From contig CM067529.1 of the NCBI GenBank assembly GCA_034509925.1, positions 13,553,501-13,617,500 on the forward strand: DNA of 64,000 bases. Direction: 5' to 3'. Of the stretch, positions 49,601 through 58,885 are shown in pieces. Numbering within the stretch: the first letter of the stretch is position 1; every line of letters starts with the position of its first letter. The position numbers and the translations under genes are program-made. This DNA is from Hirudinaria manillensis (Eukaryota; Annelida; Clitellata; Hirudinida; Hirudinidae). Under the pieces are notes generated by a model that searched no databases, was not told the origin of the DNA, and saw nothing but the letters and a program-made list of their open reading frames with translations.

Positions 49601-51018
49601 CGGGCCTCGTCGAAAAATCCCCCCTAAACGAACTCGATACCAGGATACGGGCCCTAGCAAGGAATTGGATCAACTGCAGACCCGGAGCATCTACCGAGAT
49701 CCTATACCTCCCGTACAGCAAGGGAGGCTTGAATATGTTCCCCACAAAGACCTCCGCTGATGTCGCCACCATAGCCCAAGCAGACAAGTTCCTCCACTCA
49801 TCGGACCCCGCCATAAAGGAACTTGCCGTGTCCTGTCTCCGCTCCGCGGCTCAGGCAAAGCTCGGGCGGCCCGCCAGCACCGAAGAACTAACTAGCTACC
49901 TCAATGGCGCCACGGACGGCGACTTCGACAGAAGCAGCCCAGACGGCACCCACTTCTGGTCAAGAGCAAGGACTGCAGCAGGGCTACTCCGCAAAAACAT
50001 CAACTTCCTATGGGTTGCAGGCGGAGATGGCATCCCGAGCCTAAAAACAGAGGGCAGCCCCCTAGACTCCACGGAACACAGACTAAAGACCTCCTTTAGG
50101 AAAAAGTGCCTCAAAGATTTGCTCTCTAAAAAGGACCAGGGGAAAGTATACGCCTCGACCTCCCAATCGGCGTATGCAAACCACTTCCTGCGAGAAGGAG
50201 ATTGCACCAGGTTCACGGACTGGAAATTTATTTTCAGAGCCCGCCTGAACCTGCTCCCTCTCAACGGAGCCAAGAAATGGAAGGATGGGGCCAGGAACTG
50301 CAGGCTTTGCGGGTACCCCGACGAAACGTTACCGCACGTCATAAACCACTGCAAACCTCGCATGTACCTGGTCACTGAGCGCCATGACCGCATTCTCCAG
50401 CGACTCTACAATGCGCTCCCTGAAGCCTCCAGGACTAAGGCCCGCCTCAACCAAGTCGTCCCGCAATCGGTACTGCAAGTCCGCCCAGACCTCGTCATCA
50501 TCGATGAGGAGGAAAAAACGATTATCATGGTGGACGTGACGGTCCCGTTCGACAACGGCCCGGACGCCCTGGAAAAAGCCAGAGTTGACAAGATCGCCAA
50601 ATATAAAGCGCTGGAAGATGAACTAACTGTCAAGGGATACAGGGTCGTCAACGAGGCCTTCGTGCTTGGCTCTCTCGGATCGTTCCACATGCATAACCTG
50701 ACTGTGACCAAGATACTTGGCATAAATCAGAGTTATGCAGGGATGATGGCCAAGTACATGGTCTCGGAGACGATCCGCTGGTCCCGCGACATATACACGG
50801 CGCACGTGACCGGCGTCATTCAACGGAAACCCCGCTGCATGATGCCGGCCGCAGCGCCGTCAGGGCAGGCCCTGGTTTCAACCCCACAGGTAATTGCAGC
50901 TGCAGCCGACCTGACGCCCGAAGAAGAAACCCTGGACATGGACCAAGGACTCCCGGAGGAAATCATTGCAGCCGCCCTGAGAGAAATGGAGGAAGGAGAG
51001 GAAGAGACCGCCATCTAA
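46672..51018 (+). CDS. Retrotransposon protein: zinc fingers, reverse transcriptase, RLE endonuclease
   Basis: The protein has 1448 residues and needs no frameshift. Residues 80-235 are Pro/Ala/Thr-rich and probably disordered. Four C2H2 fingers follow: C261/C264/H280/H285, C293/C296/H309/H314, C367/C371/H384/H389 and C398/C401/H414/H419. They are the likely target-DNA readers. KKRKR near 473-477 is a possible nuclear signal. The reverse transcriptase covers about 610-930, with motif A WLDLRNAFG (Asp750), QGCPLSPLIFN, and YADD at 850-853. The C-terminal endonuclease has C1210/C1213/H1222/C1227, then RPDLV (Asp1273), VDVTVPF (Asp1288) and downstream lysines, the PD-(D/E)xK restriction-like fold of R2-type elements. 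Expected role: nick U2 DNA and prime reverse transcription there. Codon use is GC-rich, unlike host genes. The ATG at 46672 is the first in frame. Confidence 0.95.
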   Translation: MTHTPTKDSPPANSPTSGASTCCAPTNRKRKAPSSPVYCKRHCCKYVGKMAASPRDTDYRRLNLFQSPLNFPSQAQGTLPTTQTGSPSRTAPTLTSPPALPMPTHSKRPSPTPAAATPTVAATSSPSSPSSPSAAPPKATTAAPPQPTATLAPSPPTYADVASAPPRPTNPSPKPAPAKKPCPPAKGVTPLLSIRFPKVPKQPTPDSNPTKAKPPKPTKKTAPPTQKAAPTGPGNHFTVSKTGRRTRVWIAHPPRFQEANCPLCPPGHPRLKSIEEALKHFSETHKVETCFDCSFCGSNNPEPEMAARHFNDCHRDEAKKKTAKPTPPRMTATTSETVSSSAPEAAPETTPKDHFFLVPMNQEDYKCPWQCNKSYATHHGLIRHIRQKHDIRKYGFECRLCAVRYGTLKEANNHLKSAHQLETEENVSPPATQPAQRKSKKTPAGEATARNKNENRPQPSAIPAGTQPTAPPKKRKRITIKDPSDSQKQWAHQVSQATSQTELDEAVLKLIDAVRAQVLISHKGRGKSLPPPRTQAQEAERLQKLFKSNKSGAFREITQKPSPQCEIDHERLIGHFNPPAPPPPTQEPEEAEDETNWNDPLGQDFSQCEVWEKLCRCSNTAPGPDKIRYLHWKKYDPGTHILTTLFNKCRELRLVPNVWKTSRTVLFHKKDDVDSPGNWRPIALMNTSGKLFASCVAGRFLQLIKEDDILAPQQKGFLPTEGCTEHNFVLQAMLRHARHKRKHCVAVWLDLRNAFGSVPHDIISTSLKEKRLHPNTRETLQQYLFGCTTEFVSKGSTSPPTLLTSGVKQGCPLSPLIFNMAIDPVVRRAASLAETHGYNLHKQRHSVLAYADDLVLTAPSASLMQELLDAVGEEATKRGLQFNAAKCASLHIDGKRRTSRRTTFSIHGGSPVVLENEDHYRHLGTPTGFTPRVDPTTTVSEIRQDLEKIDGSLLAPWQKAESVNIFLTPKLSFLTKSGLVEKSPLNELDTRIRALARNWINCRPGASTEILYLPYSKGGLNMFPTKTSADVATIAQADKFLHSSDPAIKELAVSCLRSAAQAKLGRPASTEELTSYLNGATDGDFDRSSPDGTHFWSRARTAAGLLRKNINFLWVAGGDGIPSLKTEGSPLDSTEHRLKTSFRKKCLKDLLSKKDQGKVYASTSQSAYANHFLREGDCTRFTDWKFIFRARLNLLPLNGAKKWKDGARNCRLCGYPDETLPHVINHCKPRMYLVTERHDRILQRLYNALPEASRTKARLNQVVPQSVLQVRPDLVIIDEEEKTIIMVDVTVPFDNGPDALEKARVDKIAKYKALEDELTVKGYRVVNEAFVLGSLGSFHMHNLTVTKILGINQSYAGMMAKYMVSETIRWSRDIYTAHVTGVIQRKPRCMMPAAAPSGQALVSTPQVIAAAADLTPEEETLDMDQGLPEEIIAAALREMEEGEEETAI

Positions 51019-51164
51019 AGGCAGTCATACTATGAACATAACACCGCAGAAAACCTACGAAAACAAGACCCAGACAATTTTTTTCCTCGCCTTTTATTTA
51101 TTATCACATAACATATTTCGTTAAACAAACCTCAACCAATCTTAAAACATGCTTTAAATAAACG
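51019..51164 (+). other. Retrotransposon 3' UTR
   Basis: About 146 bp between the ORF stop and the resumed U2 sequence. In R2-type elements the 3' UTR RNA is the handle bound by the reverse transcriptase. No poly(A) tail is present. The 3' boundary is uncertain by a few bases, because the GTAATA junction partly matches U2. Confidence 0.8.
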
Positions 51165-51317
51165 TAATATCTGTTCTTATCAGCTTAATATCTGATATGT
51201 CTTCCATCGGAGGACGTCGATATTAAACTATTTTGTGGAAACCGGCGGTAGACTTCGGCTTGCCGAGTCTATCCCACGGGCTGGCCCAGTATTGCAGTTC
51301 TTCTGGGATCGGCCTAC
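51165..51317 (+). pseudogene. U2 snRNA 3' part, nucleotides 35-187, interrupted copy
   Basis: Continues the U2 gene after the insertion. From TCTGTTCTTATCAG onward it matches the array copies, including the Sm site and 3' stem-loops. The first bases read TAATATCTG, while the intact copies read TAGTTTCTG. With no 5' end attached it cannot give a functional U2. Confidence 0.93.
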
Positions 51318-51388
51318 ATCTAAAATTTATAAAAATAAAGATAATGATGATTTTTTGAAAATTTTGTTTTTTAACATTTTTTAGTGAT

Positions 51389-51473
51389 TAGGGTTAGGGT
51401 TAGGGTCAGGGTTAGGGTTAGGGTTTTAGGGTTAGGGTTTTAGGGTTAGGGTTTTAGGGTTAGTGTTAGTGTT
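51389..51473 (+). repeat. Telomere-like block in the U2 spacer
   Basis: TTAGGG units with one TCAGGG, then alternating TTTTAGGG and TTAGGG, ending in TTAGTG variants. The same block recurs every 473 bp in all spacers. Confidence 0.95.
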
Positions 51474-51544
51474 GGATGACTCAACCGGTGCCTGTTGCAG
51501 ACGACTGGTGGGCATAGCAGACGATTTTTTTAAAAAGTGTTTTC

Positions 51545-51566
51545 AATCACCGTAACGTGGAATAAA
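51545..51566 (+). promoter_or_regulatory. Candidate proximal sequence element of U2
   Basis: The segment lies at about -59 to -38 from the U2 start, where the SNAPc-bound element of animal snRNA genes is found. It contains ACCGTAACGTGG. It is strictly repeated in every unit, but so is the whole spacer, so the assignment rests on position alone. Confidence 0.4.
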
Positions 51567-51573
51567 AGAATTG

Positions 51574-51579
51574 TATAAA
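51574..51579 (+). promoter_or_regulatory. TATA-like box of U2 at -30
   Basis: TATAAA at -30 to -25 from U2 +1, present in every unit and also kept in the truncated promoter of the interrupted copy. Confidence 0.55.
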
Positions 51580-51603
51580 GGAAGGTAAATTCTCTGAAAT
51601 GGC

Positions 51604-51790
51604 ATCGCTTCTCGGCCTTTCGGCTAAGATCAAAGTGTAGTTTCTGTTCTTATCAGCTTAATATCTGATATGTCTTCCATCGGAGGACGTCGATATTAAA
51701 CTATTTTGTGGAAACCGGCGGTAGACTTCGGCTTGCCGAGTCTATCCCACGGGCTGGCCCAGTATTGCAGTTCTTCTGGGATCGGCCTAC
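51604..51790 (+). ncRNA. U2 snRNA, array copy 1
   Basis: U2 RNA of the spliceosome pairs with the intron branch site and with U6. The 5' end ATCGCTTCTCGGCC is the conserved U6-pairing region. The branch-point recognition site at nucleotides 34-39 (51637-51642) reads GTAGTT instead of the near-universal GTAGTA. Stem IIa (TTATCAGCTTAATATCTGATA) follows, then a stem IIb hairpin, the Sm-binding site ATTTTGTG (51703-51710) and two 3' stem-loops with the conserved TATTGCAG loop. The 3' end is set by comparison and may be off by 2-3 nt. This is the copy next to the retrotransposon-split gene. Confidence 0.97.
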
Positions 51791-51794
51791 ATCT

Positions 51795-51816
51795 AAAATT
51801 TATAAAAATAAAGATA
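51795..51816 (+). terminator. Candidate U2 3' box
   Basis: AAAATTTATAAAAATAAAGA lies just after the mature end and resembles the snRNA 3'-end-formation box (GTTT-N-AAARNNAGA). It is repeated in every unit. Confidence 0.45.
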
Positions 51817-52076
51817 ATGATGATTTTTTGAAAATTTTGTTTTTTAACATTTTTTAGTGATTAGGGTTAGGGTTAGGGTCAGGGTTAGGGTTAGGGTTTT
51901 AGGGTTAGGGTTTTAGGGTTAGGGTTTTAGGGTTAGTGTTAGTGTTGGATGACTCAACCGGTGCCTGTTGCAGACGACTGGTGGGCATAGCAGACGATTT
52001 TTTTAAAAAGTGTTTTCAATCACCGTAACGTGGAATAAAAGAATTGTATAAAGGAAGGTAAATTCTCTGAAATGGC

Positions 52077-52263
52077 ATCGCTTCTCGGCCTTTCGGCTAA
52101 GATCAAAGTGTAGTTTCTGTTCTTATCAGCTTAATATCTGATATGTCTTCCATCGGAGGACGTCGATATTAAACTATTTTGTGGAAACCGGCGGTAGACT
52201 TCGGCTTGCCGAGTCTATCCCACGGGCTGGCCCAGTATTGCAGTTCTTCTGGGATCGGCCTAC
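52077..52263 (+). ncRNA. U2 snRNA, array copy 2
   Basis: No change seen relative to copy 1. Confidence 0.96.
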
Positions 52264-52549
52264 ATCTAAAATTTATAAAAATAAAGATAATGATGATTTT
52301 TTGAAAATTTTGTTTTTTAACATTTTTTAGTGATTAGGGTTAGGGTTAGGGTCAGGGTTAGGGTTAGGGTTTTAGGGTTAGGGTTTTAGGGTTAGGGTTT
52401 TAGGGTTAGTGTTAGTGTTGGATGACTCAACCGGTGCCTGTTGCAGACGACTGGTGGGCATAGCAGACGATTTTTTTAAAAAGTGTTTTCAATCACCGTA
52501 ACGTGGAATAAAAGAATTGTATAAAGGAAGGTAAATTCTCTGAAATGGC

Positions 52550-52736
52550 ATCGCTTCTCGGCCTTTCGGCTAAGATCAAAGTGTAGTTTCTGTTCTTATC
52601 AGCTTAATATCTGATATGTCTTCCATCGGAGGACGTCGATATTAAACTATTTTGTGGAAACCGGCGGTAGACTTCGGCTTGCCGAGTCTATCCCACGGGC
52701 TGGCCCAGTATTGCAGTTCTTCTGGGATCGGCCTAC
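52550..52736 (+). ncRNA. U2 snRNA, array copy 3
   Basis: No change seen relative to copy 1. Confidence 0.96.
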
Positions 52737-53022
52737 ATCTAAAATTTATAAAAATAAAGATAATGATGATTTTTTGAAAATTTTGTTTTTTAACATTTTT
52801 TAGTGATTAGGGTTAGGGTTAGGGTCAGGGTTAGGGTTAGGGTTTTAGGGTTAGGGTTTTAGGGTTAGGGTTTTAGGGTTAGTGTTAGTGTTGGATGACT
52901 CAACCGGTGCCTGTTGCAGACGACTGGTGGGCATAGCAGACGATTTTTTTAAAAAGTGTTTTCAATCACCGTAACGTGGAATAAAAGAATTGTATAAAGG
53001 AAGGTAAATTCTCTGAAATGGC

Positions 53023-53209
53023 ATCGCTTCTCGGCCTTTCGGCTAAGATCAAAGTGTAGTTTCTGTTCTTATCAGCTTAATATCTGATATGTCTTCCATC
53101 GGAGGACGTCGATATTAAACTATTTTGTGGAAACCGGCGGTAGACTTCGGCTTGCCGAGTCTATCCCACGGGCTGGCCCAGTATTGCAGTTCTTCTGGGA
53201 TCGGCCTAC
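53023..53209 (+). ncRNA. U2 snRNA, array copy 4
   Basis: No change seen relative to copy 1. Confidence 0.96.
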
Positions 53210-53495
53210 ATCTAAAATTTATAAAAATAAAGATAATGATGATTTTTTGAAAATTTTGTTTTTTAACATTTTTTAGTGATTAGGGTTAGGGTTAGGGTCA
53301 GGGTTAGGGTTAGGGTTTTAGGGTTAGGGTTTTAGGGTTAGGGTTTTAGGGTTAGTGTTAGTGTTGGATGACTCAACCGGTGCCTGTTGCAGACGACTGG
53401 TGGGCATAGCAGACGATTTTTTTAAAAAGTGTTTTCAATCACCGTAACGTGGAATAAAAGAATTGTATAAAGGAAGGTAAATTCTCTGAAATGGC

Positions 53496-53682
53496 ATCGC
53501 TTCTCGGCCTTTCGGCTAAGATCAAAGTGTAGTTTCTGTTCTTATCAGCTTAATATCTGATATGTCTTCCATCGGAGGACGTCGATATTAAACTATTTTG
53601 TGGAAACCGGCGGTAGACTTCGGCTTGCCGAGTCTATCCCACGGGCTGGCCCAGTATTGCAGTTCTTCTGGGATCGGCCTAC
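53496..53682 (+). ncRNA. U2 snRNA, array copy 5
   Basis: No change seen relative to copy 1. Confidence 0.96.
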
Positions 53683-53968
53683 ATCTAAAATTTATAAAAA
53701 TAAAGATAATGATGATTTTTTGAAAATTTTGTTTTTTAACATTTTTTAGTGATTAGGGTTAGGGTTAGGGTCAGGGTTAGGGTTAGGGTTTTAGGGTTAG
53801 GGTTTTAGGGTTAGGGTTTTAGGGTTAGTGTTAGTGTTGGATGACTCAACCGGTGCCTGTTGCAGACGACTGGTGGGCATAGCAGACGATTTTTTTAAAA
53901 AGTGTTTTCAATCACCGTAACGTGGAATAAAAGAATTGTATAAAGGAAGGTAAATTCTCTGAAATGGC

Positions 53969-54155
53969 ATCGCTTCTCGGCCTTTCGGCTAAGATCAAAG
54001 TGTAGTTTCTGTTCTTATCAGCTTAATATCTGATATGTCTTCCATCGGAGGACGTCGATATTAAACTATTTTGTGGAAACCGGCGGTAGACTTCGGCTTG
54101 CCGAGTCTATCCCACGGGCTGGCCCAGTATTGCAGTTCTTCTGGGATCGGCCTAC
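53969..54155 (+). ncRNA. U2 snRNA, array copy 6
   Basis: No change seen relative to copy 1. Confidence 0.96.
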
Positions 54156-54441
54156 ATCTAAAATTTATAAAAATAAAGATAATGATGATTTTTTGAAAAT
54201 TTTGTTTTTTAACATTTTTTAGTGATTAGGGTTAGGGTTAGGGTCAGGGTTAGGGTTAGGGTTTTAGGGTTAGGGTTTTAGGGTTAGGGTTTTAGGGTTA
54301 GTGTTAGTGTTGGATGACTCAACCGGTGCCTGTTGCAGACGACTGGTGGGCATAGCAGACGATTTTTTTAAAAAGTGTTTTCAATCACCGTAACGTGGAA
54401 TAAAAGAATTGTATAAAGGAAGGTAAATTCTCTGAAATGGC

Positions 54442-54628
54442 ATCGCTTCTCGGCCTTTCGGCTAAGATCAAAGTGTAGTTTCTGTTCTTATCAGCTTAAT
54501 ATCTGATATGTCTTCCATCGGAGGACGTCGATATTAAACTATTTTGTGGAAACCGGCGGTAGACTTCGGCTTGCCGAGTCTATCCCACGGGCTGGCCCAG
54601 TATTGCAGTTCTTCTGGGATCGGCCTAC
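54442..54628 (+). ncRNA. U2 snRNA, array copy 7
   Basis: No change seen relative to copy 1. Confidence 0.96.
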
Positions 54629-54914
54629 ATCTAAAATTTATAAAAATAAAGATAATGATGATTTTTTGAAAATTTTGTTTTTTAACATTTTTTAGTGATT
54701 AGGGTTAGGGTTAGGGTCAGGGTTAGGGTTAGGGTTTTAGGGTTAGGGTTTTAGGGTTAGGGTTTTAGGGTTAGTGTTAGTGTTGGATGACTCAACCGGT
54801 GCCTGTTGCAGACGACTGGTGGGCATAGCAGACGATTTTTTTAAAAAGTGTTTTCAATCACCGTAACGTGGAATAAAAGAATTGTATAAAGGAAGGTAAA
54901 TTCTCTGAAATGGC

Positions 54915-55101
54915 ATCGCTTCTCGGCCTTTCGGCTAAGATCAAAGTGTAGTTTCTGTTCTTATCAGCTTAATATCTGATATGTCTTCCATCGGAGGACG
55001 TCGATATTAAACTATTTTGTGGAAACCGGCGGTAGACTTCGGCTTGCCGAGTCTATCCCACGGGCTGGCCCAGTATTGCAGTTCTTCTGGGATCGGCCTA
55101 C
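54915..55101 (+). ncRNA. U2 snRNA, array copy 8
   Basis: No change seen relative to copy 1. Confidence 0.96.
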
Positions 55102-55387
55102 ATCTAAAATTTATAAAAATAAAGATAATGATGATTTTTTGAAAATTTTGTTTTTTAACATTTTTTAGTGATTAGGGTTAGGGTTAGGGTCAGGGTTAGG
55201 GTTAGGGTTTTAGGGTTAGGGTTTTAGGGTTAGGGTTTTAGGGTTAGTGTTAGTGTTGGATGACTCAACCGGTGCCTGTTGCAGACGACTGGTGGGCATA
55301 GCAGACGATTTTTTTAAAAAGTGTTTTCAATCACCGTAACGTGGAATAAAAGAATTGTATAAAGGAAGGTAAATTCTCTGAAATGGC

Positions 55388-55574
55388 ATCGCTTCTCGGC
55401 CTTTCGGCTAAGATCAAAGTGTAGTTTCTGTTCTTATCAGCTTAATATCTGATATGTCTTCCATCGGAGGACGTCGATATTAAACTATTTTGTGGAAACC
55501 GGCGGTAGACTTCGGCTTGCCGAGTCTATCCCACGGGCTGGCCCAGTATTGCAGTTCTTCTGGGATCGGCCTAC
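55388..55574 (+). ncRNA. U2 snRNA, array copy 9
   Basis: No change seen relative to copy 1. Confidence 0.96.
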
Positions 55575-55860
55575 ATCTAAAATTTATAAAAATAAAGATA
55601 ATGATGATTTTTTGAAAATTTTGTTTTTTAACATTTTTTAGTGATTAGGGTTAGGGTTAGGGTCAGGGTTAGGGTTAGGGTTTTAGGGTTAGGGTTTTAG
55701 GGTTAGGGTTTTAGGGTTAGTGTTAGTGTTGGATGACTCAACCGGTGCCTGTTGCAGACGACTGGTGGGCATAGCAGACGATTTTTTTAAAAAGTGTTTT
55801 CAATCACCGTAACGTGGAATAAAAGAATTGTATAAAGGAAGGTAAATTCTCTGAAATGGC

Positions 55861-56047
55861 ATCGCTTCTCGGCCTTTCGGCTAAGATCAAAGTGTAGTTT
55901 CTGTTCTTATCAGCTTAATATCTGATATGTCTTCCATCGGAGGACGTCGATATTAAACTATTTTGTGGAAACCGGCGGTAGACTTCGGCTTGCCGAGTCT
56001 ATCCCACGGGCTGGCCCAGTATTGCAGTTCTTCTGGGATCGGCCTAC
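55861..56047 (+). ncRNA. U2 snRNA, array copy 10
   Basis: No change seen relative to copy 1. Confidence 0.96.
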
Positions 56048-56333
56048 ATCTAAAATTTATAAAAATAAAGATAATGATGATTTTTTGAAAATTTTGTTTT
56101 TTAACATTTTTTAGTGATTAGGGTTAGGGTTAGGGTCAGGGTTAGGGTTAGGGTTTTAGGGTTAGGGTTTTAGGGTTAGGGTTTTAGGGTTAGTGTTAGT
56201 GTTGGATGACTCAACCGGTGCCTGTTGCAGACGACTGGTGGGCATAGCAGACGATTTTTTTAAAAAGTGTTTTCAATCACCGTAACGTGGAATAAAAGAA
56301 TTGTATAAAGGAAGGTAAATTCTCTGAAATGGC

Positions 56334-56520
56334 ATCGCTTCTCGGCCTTTCGGCTAAGATCAAAGTGTAGTTTCTGTTCTTATCAGCTTAATATCTGATA
56401 TGTCTTCCATCGGAGGACGTCGATATTAAACTATTTTGTGGAAACCGGCGGTAGACTTCGGCTTGCCGAGTCTATCCCACGGGCTGGCCCAGTATTGCAG
56501 TTCTTCTGGGATCGGCCTAC
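56334..56520 (+). ncRNA. U2 snRNA, array copy 11
   Basis: No change seen relative to copy 1. Confidence 0.96.
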
Positions 56521-56806
56521 ATCTAAAATTTATAAAAATAAAGATAATGATGATTTTTTGAAAATTTTGTTTTTTAACATTTTTTAGTGATTAGGGTTAG
56601 GGTTAGGGTCAGGGTTAGGGTTAGGGTTTTAGGGTTAGGGTTTTAGGGTTAGGGTTTTAGGGTTAGTGTTAGTGTTGGATGACTCAACCGGTGCCTGTTG
56701 CAGACGACTGGTGGGCATAGCAGACGATTTTTTTAAAAAGTGTTTTCAATCACCGTAACGTGGAATAAAAGAATTGTATAAAGGAAGGTAAATTCTCTGA
56801 AATGGC

Positions 56807-56993
56807 ATCGCTTCTCGGCCTTTCGGCTAAGATCAAAGTGTAGTTTCTGTTCTTATCAGCTTAATATCTGATATGTCTTCCATCGGAGGACGTCGATATT
56901 AAACTATTTTGTGGAAACCGGCGGTAGACTTCGGCTTGCCGAGTCTATCCCACGGGCTGGCCCAGTATTGCAGTTCTTCTGGGATCGGCCTAC
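56807..56993 (+). ncRNA. U2 snRNA, array copy 12
   Basis: No change seen relative to copy 1. Confidence 0.96.
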
Positions 56994-57279
56994 ATCTAAA
57001 ATTTATAAAAATAAAGATAATGATGATTTTTTGAAAATTTTGTTTTTTAACATTTTTTAGTGATTAGGGTTAGGGTTAGGGTCAGGGTTAGGGTTAGGGT
57101 TTTAGGGTTAGGGTTTTAGGGTTAGGGTTTTAGGGTTAGTGTTAGTGTTGGATGACTCAACCGGTGCCTGTTGCAGACGACTGGTGGGCATAGCAGACGA
57201 TTTTTTTAAAAAGTGTTTTCAATCACCGTAACGTGGAATAAAAGAATTGTATAAAGGAAGGTAAATTCTCTGAAATGGC

Positions 57280-57466
57280 ATCGCTTCTCGGCCTTTCGGC
57301 TAAGATCAAAGTGTAGTTTCTGTTCTTATCAGCTTAATATCTGATATGTCTTCCATCGGAGGACGTCGATATTAAACTATTTTGTGGAAACCGGCGGTAG
57401 ACTTCGGCTTGCCGAGTCTATCCCACGGGCTGGCCCAGTATTGCAGTTCTTCTGGGATCGGCCTAC
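57280..57466 (+). ncRNA. U2 snRNA, array copy 13
   Basis: No change seen relative to copy 1. Confidence 0.96.
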
Positions 57467-57752
57467 ATCTAAAATTTATAAAAATAAAGATAATGATGAT
57501 TTTTTGAAAATTTTGTTTTTTAACATTTTTTAGTGATTAGGGTTAGGGTTAGGGTCAGGGTTAGGGTTAGGGTTTTAGGGTTAGGGTTTTAGGGTTAGGG
57601 TTTTAGGGTTAGTGTTAGTGTTGGATGACTCAACCGGTGCCTGTTGCAGACGACTGGTGGGCATAGCAGACGATTTTTTTAAAAAGTGTTTTCAATCACC
57701 GTAACGTGGAATAAAAGAATTGTATAAAGGAAGGTAAATTCTCTGAAATGGC

Positions 57753-57939
57753 ATCGCTTCTCGGCCTTTCGGCTAAGATCAAAGTGTAGTTTCTGTTCTT
57801 ATCAGCTTAATATCTGATATGTCTTCCATCGGAGGACGTCGATATTAAACTATTTTGTGGAAACCGGCGGTAGACTTCGGCTTGCCGAGTCTATCCCACG
57901 GGCTGGCCCAGTATTGCAGTTCTTCTGGGATCGGCCTAC
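57753..57939 (+). ncRNA. U2 snRNA, array copy 14
   Basis: No change seen relative to copy 1. Confidence 0.96.
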
Positions 57940-58225
57940 ATCTAAAATTTATAAAAATAAAGATAATGATGATTTTTTGAAAATTTTGTTTTTTAACATT
58001 TTTTAGTGATTAGGGTTAGGGTTAGGGTCAGGGTTAGGGTTAGGGTTTTAGGGTTAGGGTTTTAGGGTTAGGGTTTTAGGGTTAGTGTTAGTGTTGGATG
58101 ACTCAACCGGTGCCTGTTGCAGACGACTGGTGGGCATAGCAGACGATTTTTTTAAAAAGTGTTTTCAATCACCGTAACGTGGAATAAAAGAATTGTATAA
58201 AGGAAGGTAAATTCTCTGAAATGGC

Positions 58226-58412
58226 ATCGCTTCTCGGCCTTTCGGCTAAGATCAAAGTGTAGTTTCTGTTCTTATCAGCTTAATATCTGATATGTCTTCC
58301 ATCGGAGGACGTCGATATTAAACTATTTTGTGGAAACCGGCGGTAGACTTCGGCTTGCCGAGTCTATCCCACGGGCTGGCCCAGTATTGCAGTTCTTCTG
58401 GGATCGGCCTAC
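58226..58412 (+). ncRNA. U2 snRNA, array copy 15
   Basis: No change seen relative to copy 1. Confidence 0.96.
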
Positions 58413-58698
58413 ATCTAAAATTTATAAAAATAAAGATAATGATGATTTTTTGAAAATTTTGTTTTTTAACATTTTTTAGTGATTAGGGTTAGGGTTAGGG
58501 TCAGGGTTAGGGTTAGGGTTTTAGGGTTAGGGTTTTAGGGTTAGGGTTTTAGGGTTAGTGTTAGTGTTGGATGACTCAACCGGTGCCTGTTGCAGACGAC
58601 TGGTGGGCATAGCAGACGATTTTTTTAAAAAGTGTTTTCAATCACCGTAACGTGGAATAAAAGAATTGTATAAAGGAAGGTAAATTCTCTGAAATGGC

Positions 58699-58885
58699 AT
58701 CGCTTCTCGGCCTTTCGGCTAAGATCAAAGTGTAGTTTCTGTTCTTATCAGCTTAATATCTGATATGTCTTCCATCGGAGGACGTCGATATTAAACTATT
58801 TTGTGGAAACCGGCGGTAGACTTCGGCTTGCCGAGTCTATCCCACGGGCTGGCCCAGTATTGCAGTTCTTCTGGGATCGGCCTAC
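58699..58885 (+). ncRNA. U2 snRNA, array copy 16
   Basis: No change seen relative to copy 1. Confidence 0.96.

Larger units (their letters stand above)
46538..51164 (+). mobile_element. U2-targeted non-LTR retrotransposon, R2/NeSL type (Utopia-like)
   Basis: The element is about 4.6 kb, GC-rich and inserted in the same orientation as U2, between U2 nucleotides 34 and 35. The left target part has 33 nt (one G lost) and the right part 153 nt, which restores the 187-nt U2 length, so there is no 3' target duplication or deletion. A 5' region of 134 bp holds a 57-bp head duplication, then a single ORF (46672-51018) and a 146-bp 3' UTR. There are no LTRs and no poly(A) tail; the end reads TTTAAATAAACG. 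Zinc fingers, reverse transcriptase and restriction-like endonuclease place it among the target-specific early-branching non-LTR elements; Utopia is the U2-specific lineage known in that group. The intact frame suggests recent activity. Confidence 0.93.
51318..51603 (+). other. Representative U2 array spacer (286 bp)
   Basis: First spacer, between the interrupted copy and the first intact copy. It has the same length as later spacers, so the retrotransposon sits in a normal array unit on its right side. Confidence 0.9.

Noticed and set aside
49896..50393. Minus-strand frame of 165 codons
   Set aside because: Antisense shadow of the reverse-transcriptase to endonuclease region.
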